From the NCBI RefSeq assembly GCF_003711395.1, contig NZ_PJRJ01000002.1, positions 114,790 to 178,789 on the forward strand: a stretch of DNA of 64,000 nt, read 5' to 3'. Shown piece after piece: positions 28,120 to 40,871 of the stretch (position 1 is its first letter; every line of letters starts with the position of its first letter). Under the pieces are notes generated by a model that searched no databases, was not told where the DNA came from, and saw only the letters and a program-made list of their open reading frames with translations. Origin of the DNA: Acinetobacter sp. B51(2017) (GTDB taxonomy: Bacteria > Pseudomonadota > Gammaproteobacteria > Pseudomonadales > Moraxellaceae). The translations under genes and the position numbers were made by a program.

Positions 28120-30237
28120 ATGGCGATTATCGTCGTTTTAAATAAACAAAACTTAGCCACCCTGCATAATACCGATACTCAATTGGTGGCACTCAATCAG
28201 GCATCCATTATTCAAATCAGTCATAGCCGTGATGATATTGCCAGCATGGTACGTTCAGGTAATAAACTCATCATCACCTTAAAGAATGGTGAGAAAATCA
28301 CCCTTGAACAGTTCTTTCATGCCGATGGTTCTAGCCCGCACAGCTTAGTCTTGCCTAATCAAAGTGGGGCATTTGATTTAGTTGAATTTGATGGTAAAGG
28401 TAAAGTCATTAACTATAATCCAGTACAACACTTAACTGAATTGGCCAGCAGTGAAACTTGGGTGAATCCGCAGCCGACCACGGTGGTGGCTGAAGAGCCT
28501 GTAGCAAGTCCAGCATGGTATGAAAAATCTTGGGTGAAACCTGCTTTGGTAGTGCTAGGGGTAGAGGCGCTTTACCTCACTGCCTTTAAAAATGATGATG
28601 ACAGCGACAAACCCAAAGATATCATGCCACCTGCCAATCCGACTGCCAGTATTGATGCAGAGGGTAAAGTCATCACAGGTAAAACAGAAGCCAAAGCCAA
28701 AGTTTATGTACAAGACTTACAAGGTAATATTATTGGTGAAGCCACTGCAGATGCCAATGGTAACTATAGTATTCAATTAAAACGTGCCGTGACGGATGGT
28801 GAGCGCGTTGGTGTATATGCCAAAGATGCTGCAGGTAATCAATCCAATTTGGTCGCGGTGACGGGCAGCAAAGACACCATTGCACCGCATGCACCAGAAG
28901 CACAATTTAATGATACAGGCACAATCGTTTCGGGTCGGGCTGAAGCGGGTAGCAAAGTTAGCCTCTATAGTGCAGATGGTAAGACTTTATTAGCAGGGCC
29001 AGTCACTGCTGGATCAGATGGCTCTTTCTCATTAAATGTAAATCCAGCCTTGCCAAAAGACACCCAAGCCCAAGTGCTTGCCCAAGATACGGCTGGCAAC
29101 AGCTCAACACATACTACTGTGATTGTTGGACAAGACACCTTAGCCCCAGCCACGCCAAAGCTAGAAGTGAATAGCGCGGGTAGCCAAGTCAAAGGTTATG
29201 CTGAAGCCAATAGCAACATTGAAATTAAGAATGATAAAGGTCAAGTGATCGCTACGGCTAAAGTCAATTCAGAGGGTTATTTTGAGCTGGATTTAAGCCC
29301 AGCAGTCACAGACCAAAGTGGCACAACACTGGTGGTGAAAGACGCGGCTGGTAATCAAAGTGATGCGATTAGCTTAAAACCAAATCTTGACACTTTGGCA
29401 CCTGAGGCTGTGCAAGCGAGTGTCAATACAGAAGGGACGGTGGTGACAGGTACTGCAGAGCCAAATAGTAAAATTAAAATTACCATCATCAGTAATGGTC
29501 AAGAAATAACCATTGGTTCAGGGCAAGCCGATAGTAGTGGTAAATTTAGCATTAATTTAACCAGTCCATTAATCAATAATAACAGCGCCAATGTCTATGC
29601 AAGCGATGCTGCCAATAATCAATCAGTTGCCACGCAAGTCATTGGGCGTAAAGATACGATTGCGCCAAGCAAAGTAAATTTGAGTACTTTAACTGTGGCC
29701 GATGATGTGGGTGAGCAAAAAGGCAATATCAGCCAAAATAGCCAAACCGATGATACACGTCCACAGTTTAGTGGACGAGGTGAAGCCAATGCCACTTTAA
29801 CCATCTATGATCATGGTATTGCCATCACCACAGTGAAGGTGAAAAGCGATGGCACATGGACGTATACCCCTGATAGCGATCTAAGTTTAGGTGTACATAG
29901 CTTTACTTTTAGTCAGATGGATGCCAGTGGCAATACCAGTGCTATGAGTGATGCCTTTAAATTTAGCGTAATTGCAATGGCAGAGCCCGAAGTTGAAGAA
30001 ACAGAACAAGATACCGTCAGCGTGAGCTTTGCAATAGATGAAAGTTTGGCTTTTAATACACTAGCGCAGGGCCTACTTTTAGATGAAAACCAGAGCGATA
30101 CGGTTGAACCGATCCTAGCGGCATTACTGGGTGAGCAAACAGCGCTGATGAAAACGCAAGCCTCAATAGAACCTGTTGTGATCAACACTACATGGCAACA
30201 CGATGACAGCTTATTACAGCCACAAACTTATATTTAA
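28120..30237 (+). CDS. Bap-like Ig-repeat protein (BLP2-type), putative surface protein
   Basis: 705 residues. The N-terminal ~115 residues (MAIIVVLNKQNLATLHNTDTQ..., IIQISHSRDDIASMVRSGNKLIITLKNGEKITL) are the BapA-type prefix domain. A hydrophobic helix follows (about 139-156, WVKPALVVLGVEALYLTAF). Then come four related Ig-like modules (about 172-256, 257-343, 344-428, 429-516), each ending in a D-T-[IL]-A-P linker, a divergent fifth (about 517-618, with SDGTWTYTPDSDLSLGVHSF), and an acidic ~85-residue tail. Giant Bap proteins share this head and repeat type; a short relative called BLP2 is described in A. baumannii and affects adhesion and biofilm. Secretion by a type I system is the family expectation, but no transporter genes are beside it. 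Confidence 0.82.
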   Translation: MAIIVVLNKQNLATLHNTDTQLVALNQASIIQISHSRDDIASMVRSGNKLIITLKNGEKITLEQFFHADGSSPHSLVLPNQSGAFDLVEFDGKGKVINYNPVQHLTELASSETWVNPQPTTVVAEEPVASPAWYEKSWVKPALVVLGVEALYLTAFKNDDDSDKPKDIMPPANPTASIDAEGKVITGKTEAKAKVYVQDLQGNIIGEATADANGNYSIQLKRAVTDGERVGVYAKDAAGNQSNLVAVTGSKDTIAPHAPEAQFNDTGTIVSGRAEAGSKVSLYSADGKTLLAGPVTAGSDGSFSLNVNPALPKDTQAQVLAQDTAGNSSTHTTVIVGQDTLAPATPKLEVNSAGSQVKGYAEANSNIEIKNDKGQVIATAKVNSEGYFELDLSPAVTDQSGTTLVVKDAAGNQSDAISLKPNLDTLAPEAVQASVNTEGTVVTGTAEPNSKIKITIISNGQEITIGSGQADSSGKFSINLTSPLINNNSANVYASDAANNQSVATQVIGRKDTIAPSKVNLSTLTVADDVGEQKGNISQNSQTDDTRPQFSGRGEANATLTIYDHGIAITTVKVKSDGTWTYTPDSDLSLGVHSFTFSQMDASGNTSAMSDAFKFSVIAMAEPEVEETEQDTVSVSFAIDESLAFNTLAQGLLLDENQSDTVEPILAALLGEQTALMKTQASIEPVVINTTWQHDDSLLQPQTYI

Positions 30238-30251
30238 AACTATACAGGCAT

Positions 30252-30284
30252 AAAAAAGCGGCGTTGAAACGCCGCTTTTTTTTA
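30252..30284. terminator. Bidirectional terminator between the Bap-like gene and purB
   Basis: AAAAAAGCGGCGTT / AACGCCGCTTTTTT with a GA loop; it serves both convergent genes. Confidence 0.9.
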
Positions 30285-30294
30285 AGTTGAAGAG

Positions 30295-31692
<1,398 letters not shown>

Positions 31693-31733
31693 TTAAACTT
31701 TGGAATGAAACGTAAAAAATTCTGAAATAAACA

Positions 31734-32471
31734 TCAAGTTACCACCTGATATTGTAGGCGAGCGAGATCTTGAATATCGCGTACAAGCTTGCGCTTGCCA
31801 AAGAACACAAAGTCCCATGAGCTACCGCCCAATTCACGCCATAAATGTGCCATTTGTAAACCGGTAAATAAAGAGGCTCGAATACGGTTGGTATGCGCGG
31901 CATCTTTAAAGGCTTCGGCATTGCCACGTACCATAATGCGTGGATTGATCGAGCCTGCGGTTGCGACATAAGTTTGCGCAAGATTGGCAATAATACTGGG
32001 ATGGGAATAATTGTGATCAAAGAAAGACAGCTGTTTTAATATTTTTTGCTGAGATTGTTCGATAATTTTAACAAATTGGGGGTTGGCATAGACTTTCTTT
32101 TCTAAATGCAACAGCGCCATGGCATAGCTCATCGGCAATTTGGTGCTGGCCAGTTTAGGGAGTCTTGATTTGGGTGCGCTGCTAAAAGGTTGGGTTAAAC
32201 AATTTTCAAAAGATTTAAGTCCCAAAGAGACATCAGCGAGTTGATGAAAAAAATCTAAGGTCTGTTGGCTATTGCCTTGGCTGGGTCGAATATTGAGACT
32301 GGCTTTAATTAATTGTTCGAAATAAAACAAACCGCTTTCACCCATACTCTGTCGACCGCCTAAGGCGGTCATATGCGTGAGCTGGGTGGCTTGAAATACC
32401 CCCGCTAAAGCCAAAGCACGATTTTGCCGTGGCGTGAGCGGAATCGACTGCTGAAAAGGTAAGCCAGCCAT
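31734..32471 (-). CDS. hflD: HflD-like protein (high-frequency lysogenization protein D)
   Basis: 245 residues, largely helical, no catalytic motif. Opening [24 protein letters not shown] is the family hallmark. HflD in E. coli is a peripheral inner-membrane protein that modulates phage lambda CII; its housekeeping role is unclear. The start chosen (ATG 32469-32471) has AAAGGA 8 bp upstream; the longer frame reaching 32540 would overlap mnmA. Position between mnmA and purB is conserved in gammaproteobacteria. Confidence 0.92.
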   Translation of the reverse strand: MAGLPFQQSIPLTPRQNRALALAGVFQATQLTHMTALGGRQSMGESGLFYFEQLIKASLNIRPSQGNSQQTLDFFHQLADVSLGLKSFENCLTQPFSSAPKSRLPKLASTKLPMSYAMALLHLEKKVYANPQFVKIIEQSQQKILKQLSFFDHNYSHPSIIANLAQTYVATAGSINPRIMVRGNAEAFKDAAHTNRIRASLFTGLQMAHLWRELGGSSWDFVFFGKRKLVRDIQDLARLQYQVVT

Positions 32472-32482
32472 TTCAATATCCT

Positions 32483-34106
<1,624 letters not shown>

Positions 34107-34337
34107 CGCAAAGCACCATGGAATAAAAGCCATATTCTACGCAATTTCTATTAGCTTGGCTATGCTCAGACAAAATTTGTTGTTTAGATGGGTAATTTTT
34201 AGCGTAAATAGTTAAAAATAAGTAACTGTTAAATATTAACTAAATTATATAAATATATTTTTTATTCAGATGAGGGCCATTTAATTTTTTCTGTTTAGAC
34301 CAAAACAGCAGGATGGTTGTTGGATGAGCACCACTAA

Positions 34338-34370
34338 GCTGAGGATGAGGTACTCCTCAGCTATTTTTAA
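34338..34370. terminator. Hairpin downstream of the gamma-carbonic-anhydrase-like gene
   Basis: GCTGAGGA (34338-34345) / TCCTCAGC (34354-34361). The T-rich flank (TATTTTT) lies on the plus-strand side, where no gene ends; on the minus strand the flank is not U-rich. Its role as a terminator of the minus-strand gene is uncertain. Confidence 0.3.
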
Positions 34371-34372
34371 GC

Positions 34373-34912
34373 TTAGAGTTGTGCTAAATAATTGCGTGAT
34401 ACTTTGACATAATTTTGTGCCGAATATGGCAAGAAATTACGTTCTTTTTCAGTTAAAGCACGCATTTGTTTGACTGGGCTGCCCATATATAAATAACCGC
34501 TTTCTAAGTGTTTACCCGGTGGCACTAAAGAGCCTGCGCCAATCATCACGTCATCTTCAATGATGACATCATCTAATACCACCGTGTTAATGCCAATTAA
34601 AACGCGATTGCCAATGGTGCAGCCATGTAAGGTGACATGATGACCAATGGTGACATCTTCACCAATAATTAACGGTGAACCTTCCGGTTTATCGGCTTTT
34701 TTATGACTAACGTGCAGCATGGCATGGTCTTGAACATTGGAGTTTTTGCCAATACGAATATGATTGACATCACCGCGGATACAGGCAAAGGGCCAAACCG
34801 AGACATTTTCAGCCAGTTCTACATCACCAATCACCACAGCCATTGCATCGATATAGCAAGTGGCTGCAATGACAGGTCGAGTATTTAAATAGGGGCGTAC
34901 AGAGTTAGACAT
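34373..34912 (-). CDS. Gamma-class carbonic anhydrase-like protein (YrdA/PaaY type)
   Basis: 179 residues of left-handed beta-helix hexapeptide repeats (VIGDVELAENVSVWPFACIRGDV, NVQDHAMLHV, IGHHVTLHGCTIGNRVLIGINTVVLDDVIIEDDVMIGAGSLVPPGK). The zinc-site histidines are recognisable in HAMLHVSH and GHHVTLHG. These proteins bind zinc or similar metals; some are carbonic anhydrases, many have no proven activity. GAGG 7 bp before the ATG at 34912 favours it over one 12 bp upstream. Confidence 0.88.
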   Translation of the reverse strand: MSNSVRPYLNTRPVIAATCYIDAMAVVIGDVELAENVSVWPFACIRGDVNHIRIGKNSNVQDHAMLHVSHKKADKPEGSPLIIGEDVTIGHHVTLHGCTIGNRVLIGINTVVLDDVIIEDDVMIGAGSLVPPGKHLESGYLYMGSPVKQMRALTEKERNFLPYSAQNYVKVSRNYLAQL

Positions 34913-34940
34913 ATTTTTCCTCAATATTATTTTAATGTTA

Positions 34941-34972
34941 AAAAAAGCACGCTCGAAAGCATGCTTTTTTAA
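34941..34972 (-). terminator. Terminator after dacC
   Basis: On the minus strand AAAAAAGCATGC / GCGTGCTTTTTT (arms at 34941-34952 and 34959-34970), one G-U pair, with a T run. Confidence 0.75.
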
Positions 34973-34984
34973 AATTTAAATCAA

Positions 34985-36133
34985 TTAAAACAAGTTGCTA
35001 AAGAACTGTTTAATGTGATCCAGCATACGTGCAAAGAAACCCGCTTCTTCCACTTCTTTTAATGCAATTAATGGTTTTTCAGCAATCACTTTGCCATCTA
35101 GAGAAGCCACGTATTTACCCACAACTTGACCTTTGGTTAAAGGCGCAGTGAGTTTAGGTTGTACTACCAATTGAGTTTTTATGGCATTAGCCTGACCTTT
35201 AGGCATGGTCACGTTAAAGTTTTCCGCTAAACCAATTTCAGCTTCAGCACTTTTACCATACCAAACTTTGGCTTTAGCTAAGACTTGGTTGGCAGGTTGT
35301 ACTTTAACGGTTTCAAAGTTGGCATAGCCCCAGGCCAATAAATTACGGGTTTGTGAGGCACGTTCCTGCATAGTCGGTGCACCAAAAATCACCGAAATTA
35401 AACGCATTGGGCCGCGCTTAGCAGAGGTGGTTAAGCAATAACCAGCTTCATTGGTATGACCTGTTTTTAAACCATCCACACTTGGGTCAGTATAAAGTAG
35501 GGCGTTACGGTTACCTTGTTTGATACCGTTAAAGCTAAACTCTTTTTCTGAATAAATTGGATAGTATTTCGAACTGTCATGGATAATATGTTGTGCAAGC
35601 GTCGCCATATCTTTGGCAGTCGAAAAATGTCCATCTGCTGGCATACCCGTTGAGTTTACAAATTGGGTATTACTCATGCCGATACGTTTGGCCTCTTCGT
35701 TCATCATATGAACAAAGGTACCTTCATTACCAGCAATATGTTCAGCCATGGCTTTAGAGGCATCATTACCCGATTGCACGATAATGCCGCGCAGCATTTC
35801 CAAAACTGTGGCTGTACCATTTAAAGGTACATACATACATGATTCTGTACTGCTACCACGGCACCAAGCCGATTCATTCATACGAACTTTTTCGTCTTCC
35901 GTGAGCTCGCCTTTTAATAACTTTTGTTCGATGATGAAGCTGGTCATCATTTTCGTCATTGATGCTGGTGCTAATTTTTCATTTTCATTTTTTGAAGCAA
36001 GGATTTGACCTGTTTCATAGTCCATCAAAACATAAGATTTGTTATTGAGTTCTGGTGGTGCTGATAACACAGTTGCTGCATAAGAGAAACTAGGCAAGAG
36101 CAAGAATGCAGCAAGGGCACTTTTACGGGTCAT
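34985..36133 (-). CDS. dacC: D-alanyl-D-alanine carboxypeptidase (PBP5/6)
   Basis: 382 residues. Trims pentapeptide stems of peptidoglycan in the periplasm. Signal peptide MTRKSALAAFLLLPSFSYA; catalytic SxxK as SMTK (Ser58-Lys61), SGN in VQSGNDASKAM, KTG in LKTGHTNEAGYC; a PBP5-type C-terminal domain and an amphipathic terminal helix (FFARMLDHIKQFFSNLF) that anchors it to the inner membrane. The ATG at 36133 was preferred over one 15 bp upstream because it starts a normal signal peptide. Confidence 0.96.
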   Translation of the reverse strand: MTRKSALAAFLLLPSFSYAATVLSAPPELNNKSYVLMDYETGQILASKNENEKLAPASMTKMMTSFIIEQKLLKGELTEDEKVRMNESAWCRGSSTESCMYVPLNGTATVLEMLRGIIVQSGNDASKAMAEHIAGNEGTFVHMMNEEAKRIGMSNTQFVNSTGMPADGHFSTAKDMATLAQHIIHDSSKYYPIYSEKEFSFNGIKQGNRNALLYTDPSVDGLKTGHTNEAGYCLTTSAKRGPMRLISVIFGAPTMQERASQTRNLLAWGYANFETVKVQPANQVLAKAKVWYGKSAEAEIGLAENFNVTMPKGQANAIKTQLVVQPKLTAPLTKGQVVGKYVASLDGKVIAEKPLIALKEVEEAGFFARMLDHIKQFFSNLF

Positions 36134-36250
36134 TCTAGATGGTTCCAATATCTTGAGGTAAGCACAATGAGCCTAGCATTCTAGGACAAAGTTCCAACAA
36201 CTGCTATGGGGGAACCGCCCTGATTCTCAAGATATTGTAAGCATTTTGTG

Positions 36251-36616
36251 TTATTTGCGATAAGTCGTCAGTTCTTGACAGATTTCGCGGTTTTTCACAG
36301 TGCCCGCTTGTTTGGCATCTTGTTGGGCTTCAAGCAAAATCGGTGCAGATTGGGTTTGTTGAGCAAAATGTTTTAAGGCGACTAGGGGTTGCTTAAGCTC
36401 AGGTAAATAGGACTGCACAAAGTTTTCATAGCCTTGCTCAAAGGCAGTTTTATTTTCAACCAAGCTTGGGCAAAGCTCAGATAAAACATATAAAGCTGCC
36501 AGTTCTTCTTCTGTAACATATTGGGTGGGAGTCACTTCATGGTTACTGTTTTGTGCTAGGGCAACAGGACAAGAAACAGCAACAACAGCAGCGAAACACA
36601 GTGCAAGACGGCGCAC
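36251..36616 (-). CDS. Small secreted protein of unknown function (MCR_0457-like)
   Basis: 121 residues. Signal peptide MRRLALCFAAVVAVSCPVALAQ, then a short helical domain with two cysteines (SELCPSLVENKTAFEQGYENFVQSYLP and NREICQELTTYRK) that may form a disulphide. It resembles a small family seen in Moraxellaceae; I recall the label MCR_0457, but without a search that is tentative. No function known. A good GATC-AGGAGATC-like ribosome site precedes the ATG. Stands alone upstream of dacC. Confidence 0.7.
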   Translation of the reverse strand: MRRLALCFAAVVAVSCPVALAQNSNHEVTPTQYVTEEELAALYVLSELCPSLVENKTAFEQGYENFVQSYLPELKQPLVALKHFAQQTQSAPILLEAQQDAKQAGTVKNREICQELTTYRK

Positions 36617-36861
36617 GATTGATCTCCTGAACTCAAATTAAGTAATAGAAAATAAGAAATCTACGGTTTTAAATGTTTTTTCGCTGAAAATGACAGCAAA
36701 ATCCAAGTGATATTGCCAATAAAATGTGCAAAAGCAAACAAAAAAATAGAAAATTGTGCAAAAGTCTAAAAAATAACGAGACCTTGCTTTAAGCTAATAA
36801 TAAAGTGGTAAAAACCACATGATGGTTACAATAAGGTTTATATTTTCTTAAGGATAACAAT

Positions 36862-37635
36862 ATGAATATTTTAATTGCCAATGATGATGGGGTATTTGCA
36901 CCTGGCATTATTGCTTTGGCACAAGCATTAAAACCTTTAGGGCGCGTGGTGGTGGTCGCACCTGAGGCAGAGCGTAGTGGTTTTTCATCAGCCTTAACCT
37001 TAGATCGTCCGTTACGACCTGTAGAAATTGCACCAGACGTGTGGGCAGTCAATGGTACACCTGCCGACTGTGTGTATTTATCTATGAATGGTCTATTTGA
37101 CTTTGAATTTGACTTGGTGGTGAGTGGTATCAACAGTGGTGCCAACTTAGGCGATGATGTTTTATATTCGGGTACAGTTGGCGCGGCCTTTGAAGGGCGT
37201 TTAATGAAGCAGCCTGCGATCGCCGTGTCATTGGCAGGTCCCAATGTGCGTAGTTACTTAAAACCTGATGATTACCAGCAAGCTGCACAATGGGTACATG
37301 ACTTTATTGCCCAAGGCGTACCTGAATTGCCACCACGTCATATTTTAAATATTAATATTCCTGACGTCAGTGAGCTAAAAGGACAAAAAATAACTTATCA
37401 AGGCCGTAAACATTTATCGAAACCGATTACCAGTCAAGTAGACCCGCGCGGTCGGCAAGTATTTTGGATTGGTTTAGCGGGTGAGGCTGTGACGGAAATG
37501 AAAACTGAGCTTGGCGAGATTGGTTCGGACTTTGCAGCAGTTCAAAATGCTTATGTCAGCATTACCCCGATTCAAATGGATGCAACCAATTACGCAGTTT
37601 TACCTGCTTTATCTCAACAATTTAGTTCACATTGA
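36862..37635 (+). CDS. surE: 5'/3'-nucleotidase SurE
   Basis: 257 residues. Metal-dependent nucleoside monophosphate phosphatase. Metal ligands Asp8-Asp9 (IANDDG), Ser39 (ERSGFSS) and SGINSGAN (88-95), plus GTPADCV and [17 protein letters not shown] precedes the ATG. In many gammaproteobacteria surE is followed by pcm, nlpD and rpoS; here only an nlpD-like gene follows (110 bp), with pcm and rpoS absent. Confidence 0.96.
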   Translation: MNILIANDDGVFAPGIIALAQALKPLGRVVVVAPEAERSGFSSALTLDRPLRPVEIAPDVWAVNGTPADCVYLSMNGLFDFEFDLVVSGINSGANLGDDVLYSGTVGAAFEGRLMKQPAIAVSLAGPNVRSYLKPDDYQQAAQWVHDFIAQGVPELPPRHILNINIPDVSELKGQKITYQGRKHLSKPITSQVDPRGRQVFWIGLAGEAVTEMKTELGEIGSDFAAVQNAYVSITPIQMDATNYAVLPALSQQFSSH

Positions 37636-37745
37636 ACTTGAATGTTATAACTTTGTGATAAAAAGTCGTGGCAACAGTGATTCAGTGATTTTTTTTGCTA
37701 GTCTTAGCCGCAGTCAAAAAACAGATTTTGTGGAGAGTTTTATTT

Positions 37746-38573
37746 ATGTCAGTCCTTCAATCCAGCATGCTGAGCAAGCCGAACACTTTATTGAAGCATG
37801 TGTTGTTATCTACGGCACTGGTTTCGGTGGCAGTATTGACAGGATGTGCATCTAAACCACAAGTGAATAATACGGCACGTTATGCTGTGGCTCCAGATTT
37901 TTATACTGTGCGTTCAGGGGATACCTTAAGTGGCATTGCTGCACGTTATGGTTTGAGCTATGAAAGTATTGCTGCCATGAACGATATTGTACCGCCTTAT
38001 AAAATCTATGTTGGACAATCGATTCGTTTAAAAAATACTGGGAGCAAGCGCACCACCACCACGCAAGCGGTAGCACAAGCCGAGCCAATTCAACGCCAAA
38101 GTATTGCCTTACCTAGCCAAAGTAGCTCTGTGCCTGCACCAGTTGTCACTGCGCCTCAGGTAGCCACGCCAGTCACAGCACCTGTCACCGTGAGCAAGCA
38201 AAATGGCTTAAAATGGGTGCGTCCAAGTACAGGTCCAGTCCTCCAGCACTTTGATTTAGCTAAAAATGTTAAAGGTGTGCGTTTTGCTGGGAAAACAGGT
38301 GATGCAGTCTTAGCTGCAGCAGACGGGCAGGTGATGTATTCGGCAGATGGTTTACCCGAATATGGGCAATTGATTTTAATTAAACATGTTGATGGTTATA
38401 TCACGGCTTATGCACACAATAGTAAATTGCTGGTGCAAAGTGGACAAAATGTGACAGCAGGGCAAAAAATTGCAGAAATGGGCAACAGTGGTGCTCAGCA
38501 AACCATGTTGGAATTTCAAGTTCGCTTAGACGGAAAACCAATTAATCCGGGTAATGTTTTACCAATTAATTAA
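37746..38573 (+). CDS. nlpD: NlpD-like lipoprotein: LysM plus degenerate M23 (LytM) domain
   Basis: 275 residues from the ATG at 37746. Lipobox LTGC (the Cys of TGCASKP) after a hydrophobic stretch, LysM at about residues 52-95 (DFYTVRSGDTLSGIAARYGLSYESIAAMNDI), a Thr/Gln/Pro-rich linker, then a C-terminal LytM domain. The M23 zinc ligands are not all there: the region is LILIKHVDGYITAYAHNSK and LEFQVRLDGKPINP, without the first HxxxD. So it is likely an activator of an N-acetylmuramyl-L-alanine amidase in cell division, as NlpD/EnvC are, rather than an enzyme. It follows surE. Confidence 0.88.
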   Translation: MSVLQSSMLSKPNTLLKHVLLSTALVSVAVLTGCASKPQVNNTARYAVAPDFYTVRSGDTLSGIAARYGLSYESIAAMNDIVPPYKIYVGQSIRLKNTGSKRTTTTQAVAQAEPIQRQSIALPSQSSSVPAPVVTAPQVATPVTAPVTVSKQNGLKWVRPSTGPVLQHFDLAKNVKGVRFAGKTGDAVLAAADGQVMYSADGLPEYGQLILIKHVDGYITAYAHNSKLLVQSGQNVTAGQKIAEMGNSGAQQTMLEFQVRLDGKPINPGNVLPIN

Positions 38574-38674
38574 ATTTACCGAATACAAATAAATAATTTC
38601 ACCGTATAATACAATGAGTTGCTTATAGCAAATTTATTTTTGTTATAAGCACTCATAAGTTCAGAGGGAAATTT

Positions 38675-39604
38675 ATGTTAGATCAACTTCGAGCAATGGG
38701 AGTATTTGCTTGTGTAGTTGAGAAAAGCTCATTTAGTGGTGCTGCGCGTGAACTTGGAATCACAACCAGTGCAGTGAGCCAGCAAATTCGTTCGTTAGAA
38801 CACGAGATGGAAGTAACATTACTACATCGTTCGACGCGTAAATTGAGTTTGACTGAGGCTGGACAAGCCTTTTTCCATAGCTGCCAAGAGATGCTTGCTG
38901 CTGCAGAGCGGGGTAAAATCCGTATTAATGAATTACGTGATGATTTAGTTGGGGAATTACGTCTTTCAGCCACACCAGAATTAGCAGCGCAGCATATTAT
39001 TCCTGCCTTGTCACACTGGATGTCAGCGCATCGTGGTTTAGCTGTACATGTAGAAGCAGCACATCAAGCAGCTGATTTAATTGAAAATCGTATTGATATT
39101 GCCTTACGTGTTGCAGCTCAAATTGATGAAAGCCATGTTATAGCAGAACCATTACTTCGTGTAGAGCAAATTTTGGTGGCTGCACCGAGTTATTTAAATC
39201 AAAATAGCCCAGTGTCGCGTCCAGAAGACTTACTACAGCATGATTTATTGCCAGTCAGTTTACTCAAAGCACAGCCTGAACTTAAGTTTAGTCATAGTGT
39301 AACAGGTGAACAGCTTGAACTAAATATGCACGCACGCTTAAGTAGTAACAGCAGTTCAGTGGCTAAAGCCTTGTGTTTACAAGGCCACGGCATTGCGCGA
39401 GTCTGTTATTTAGATGTACAAAAAGATTTAATGAATGGTGCTTTGGTTGAAGTTCTGCCTGAATGGAAACTGCCCGTTTTTAATTTATATGCCGTAATCT
39501 TAAAACGCGAACAACAACCTATGAAAATTCATCGTTGTTTAGAGGCGCTAAAACAATATTTTTGCCAGATCTCTGGGGGACGAATATACCAAGAAGCCTC
39601 TTAA
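38675..39604 (+). CDS. LysR-family transcriptional regulator
   Basis: 309 residues. N-terminal winged HTH (LRAMGVFACVVEKSSFSGAARELGITTSAVSQQIRSLEHEMEVTLLHRSTRKLSLTEAG) and a LysR substrate-binding domain from about residue 90. It resembles the DmlR/CrgA-like subgroup. Target unknown: the neighbours are nlpD on the left and the convergent argD on the right, neither an obvious regulated pathway. Confidence 0.9.
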   Translation: MLDQLRAMGVFACVVEKSSFSGAARELGITTSAVSQQIRSLEHEMEVTLLHRSTRKLSLTEAGQAFFHSCQEMLAAAERGKIRINELRDDLVGELRLSATPELAAQHIIPALSHWMSAHRGLAVHVEAAHQAADLIENRIDIALRVAAQIDESHVIAEPLLRVEQILVAAPSYLNQNSPVSRPEDLLQHDLLPVSLLKAQPELKFSHSVTGEQLELNMHARLSSNSSSVAKALCLQGHGIARVCYLDVQKDLMNGALVEVLPEWKLPVFNLYAVILKREQQPMKIHRCLEALKQYFCQISGGRIYQEAS

Positions 39605-39620
39605 ATCAAAGAAGCTTCAC

Positions 39621-39652
39621 AAAAAAAGCCGCAATTTGCGGCTTTTTGTGCA
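39621..39652. terminator. Bidirectional terminator between the LysR gene and argD
   Basis: AAAAAGCCGCA / TGCGGCTTTTT with an ATT loop; it lies between convergent genes. Confidence 0.85.
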
Positions 39653-39659
39653 TTTTAGC

Positions 39660-40871
39660 TTATGCTAAAAAGGTTTTAATCATGCTAACTAAGCGTCCAA
39701 TCAGTTGATCAGCTTGGTCTTGCGTGATGTTTAAAGTGGGTAATAAACGCACCACGTTGCCAGAAGTGACGTTAATAATGGTTTGATGTTCATCACGTGC
39801 AATATCAACGAGTTCGCCACAAGCTTTTGGTAATTCAATACCAATCATTAAGCCAAAGCCACGTACAGTTACGTTTTGATCCGCTAATTTTTCACGTAGT
39901 TGGCTCACAATATAAGCGCCTTTTTCTGCAGCATTAGCAACTAAGTTTTCTTTTTGAATGGTATCAATCACGGTGTAGACCACACGTGAACCTAATGCTG
40001 TACCGCTATAGGTTGAACCATGGTTACCGGCAGTCAGAACGCCTACACCACGACCTTGCGTCATTACCGCACCAATTGGGAAGCCGTTGCCTAAGCCTTT
40101 GGCTGTAGTTAACACATCGGGGATAATGTTGGTGTGTTGGTAAGCAAAGTATTGACCTGTACGACCATTACCGGTTTGTACTTCGTCCAACATCATTAAC
40201 CAGTTGTTTTGGTTACAAATGCGACGGATATCTTCTAGATAGCTAAAGCCTTGTGGTGCAGTATTGACACCGCCTTCACCTTGAATTGGCTCAACTAAAA
40301 TTGCCACGATATCAGGGTGATTGATTGCAGCTTCTTCAATGGCTTCTACATCACCAAATGGCACACGAATAAAGCCTTCGACCAATGGACCAAAGCCATC
40401 TTGCACTTTCTTGTTGCCTGTCGCAGAAAGCGTCGCCATGGTGCGGCCATGGAAAGAGTGATCAGCAACAATGATTTTAGGGCAAGCAATGCCTTGCATA
40501 TGACCAAATTTACGCGCAATTTTAATCGCGCCTTCATTGGATTCTGCACCGCTGTTCGAGAAAAATACTTCTTCCATGCCGGCAACTTCAGCTAACTTTT
40601 GTGCTGCAGCAGTTTGCCACGGCACTTCAAATAAGTTACTGGTGTGAATTAAAGTCGCAGCTTGTTCTGCAATGGCAGCAGTGACCGCAGGATGTGAGTG
40701 ACCTAAACCACATACCGCAATCCCTGTTAAGGCATCTAAATATTCTGTACCATCTTCGGTATAAAGATAAGCACCTTGTCCTCGGACAAAGCTGATCTTT
40801 TGGCGGCCAAATACCGGCATTAAATGCGAGGGTTGATCAGTTTGTACCGGTGCAAGGGTGATATTATTCAT
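39660..40871 (-). CDS. argD: Acetylornithine/succinylornithine aminotransferase
   Basis: 403 residues, class-III PLP aminotransferase of arginine synthesis (or AstC-type catabolism). FSNSGAESNEGAIKIARKF, DHSFHGRTMATLSATGN, LMMLDEVQTGNGRTG and the PLP lysine in TTAKGLGNGFP. ArgD and AstC cannot be separated by eye; the isolated position, without other ast genes, favours ArgD. It converges with the LysR gene and is divergent from grxD. Confidence 0.9.
   Translation of the reverse strand: MNNITLAPVQTDQPSHLMPVFGRQKISFVRGQGAYLYTEDGTEYLDALTGIAVCGLGHSHPAVTAAIAEQAATLIHTSNLFEVPWQTAAAQKLAEVAGMEEVFFSNSGAESNEGAIKIARKFGHMQGIACPKIIVADHSFHGRTMATLSATGNKKVQDGFGPLVEGFIRVPFGDVEAIEEAAINHPDIVAILVEPIQGEGGVNTAPQGFSYLEDIRRICNQNNWLMMLDEVQTGNGRTGQYFAYQHTNIIPDVLTTAKGLGNGFPIGAVMTQGRGVGVLTAGNHGSTYSGTALGSRVVYTVIDTIQKENLVANAAEKGAYIVSQLREKLADQNVTVRGFGLMIGIELPKACGELVDIARDEHQTIINVTSGNVVRLLPTLNITQDQADQLIGRLVSMIKTFLA

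Noticed and set aside
36724..36775. Direct repeat tgtgcaaaag twice before surE.
   Set aside because: Ten bases in a strongly AT-rich stretch, no symmetry and no position relative to a clear promoter; likely chance.
37511..37855. A 114-codon frame overlapping the end of surE and the start of nlpD.
   Set aside because: It is the other-frame shadow of surE and nlpD with no own start signal or family match.
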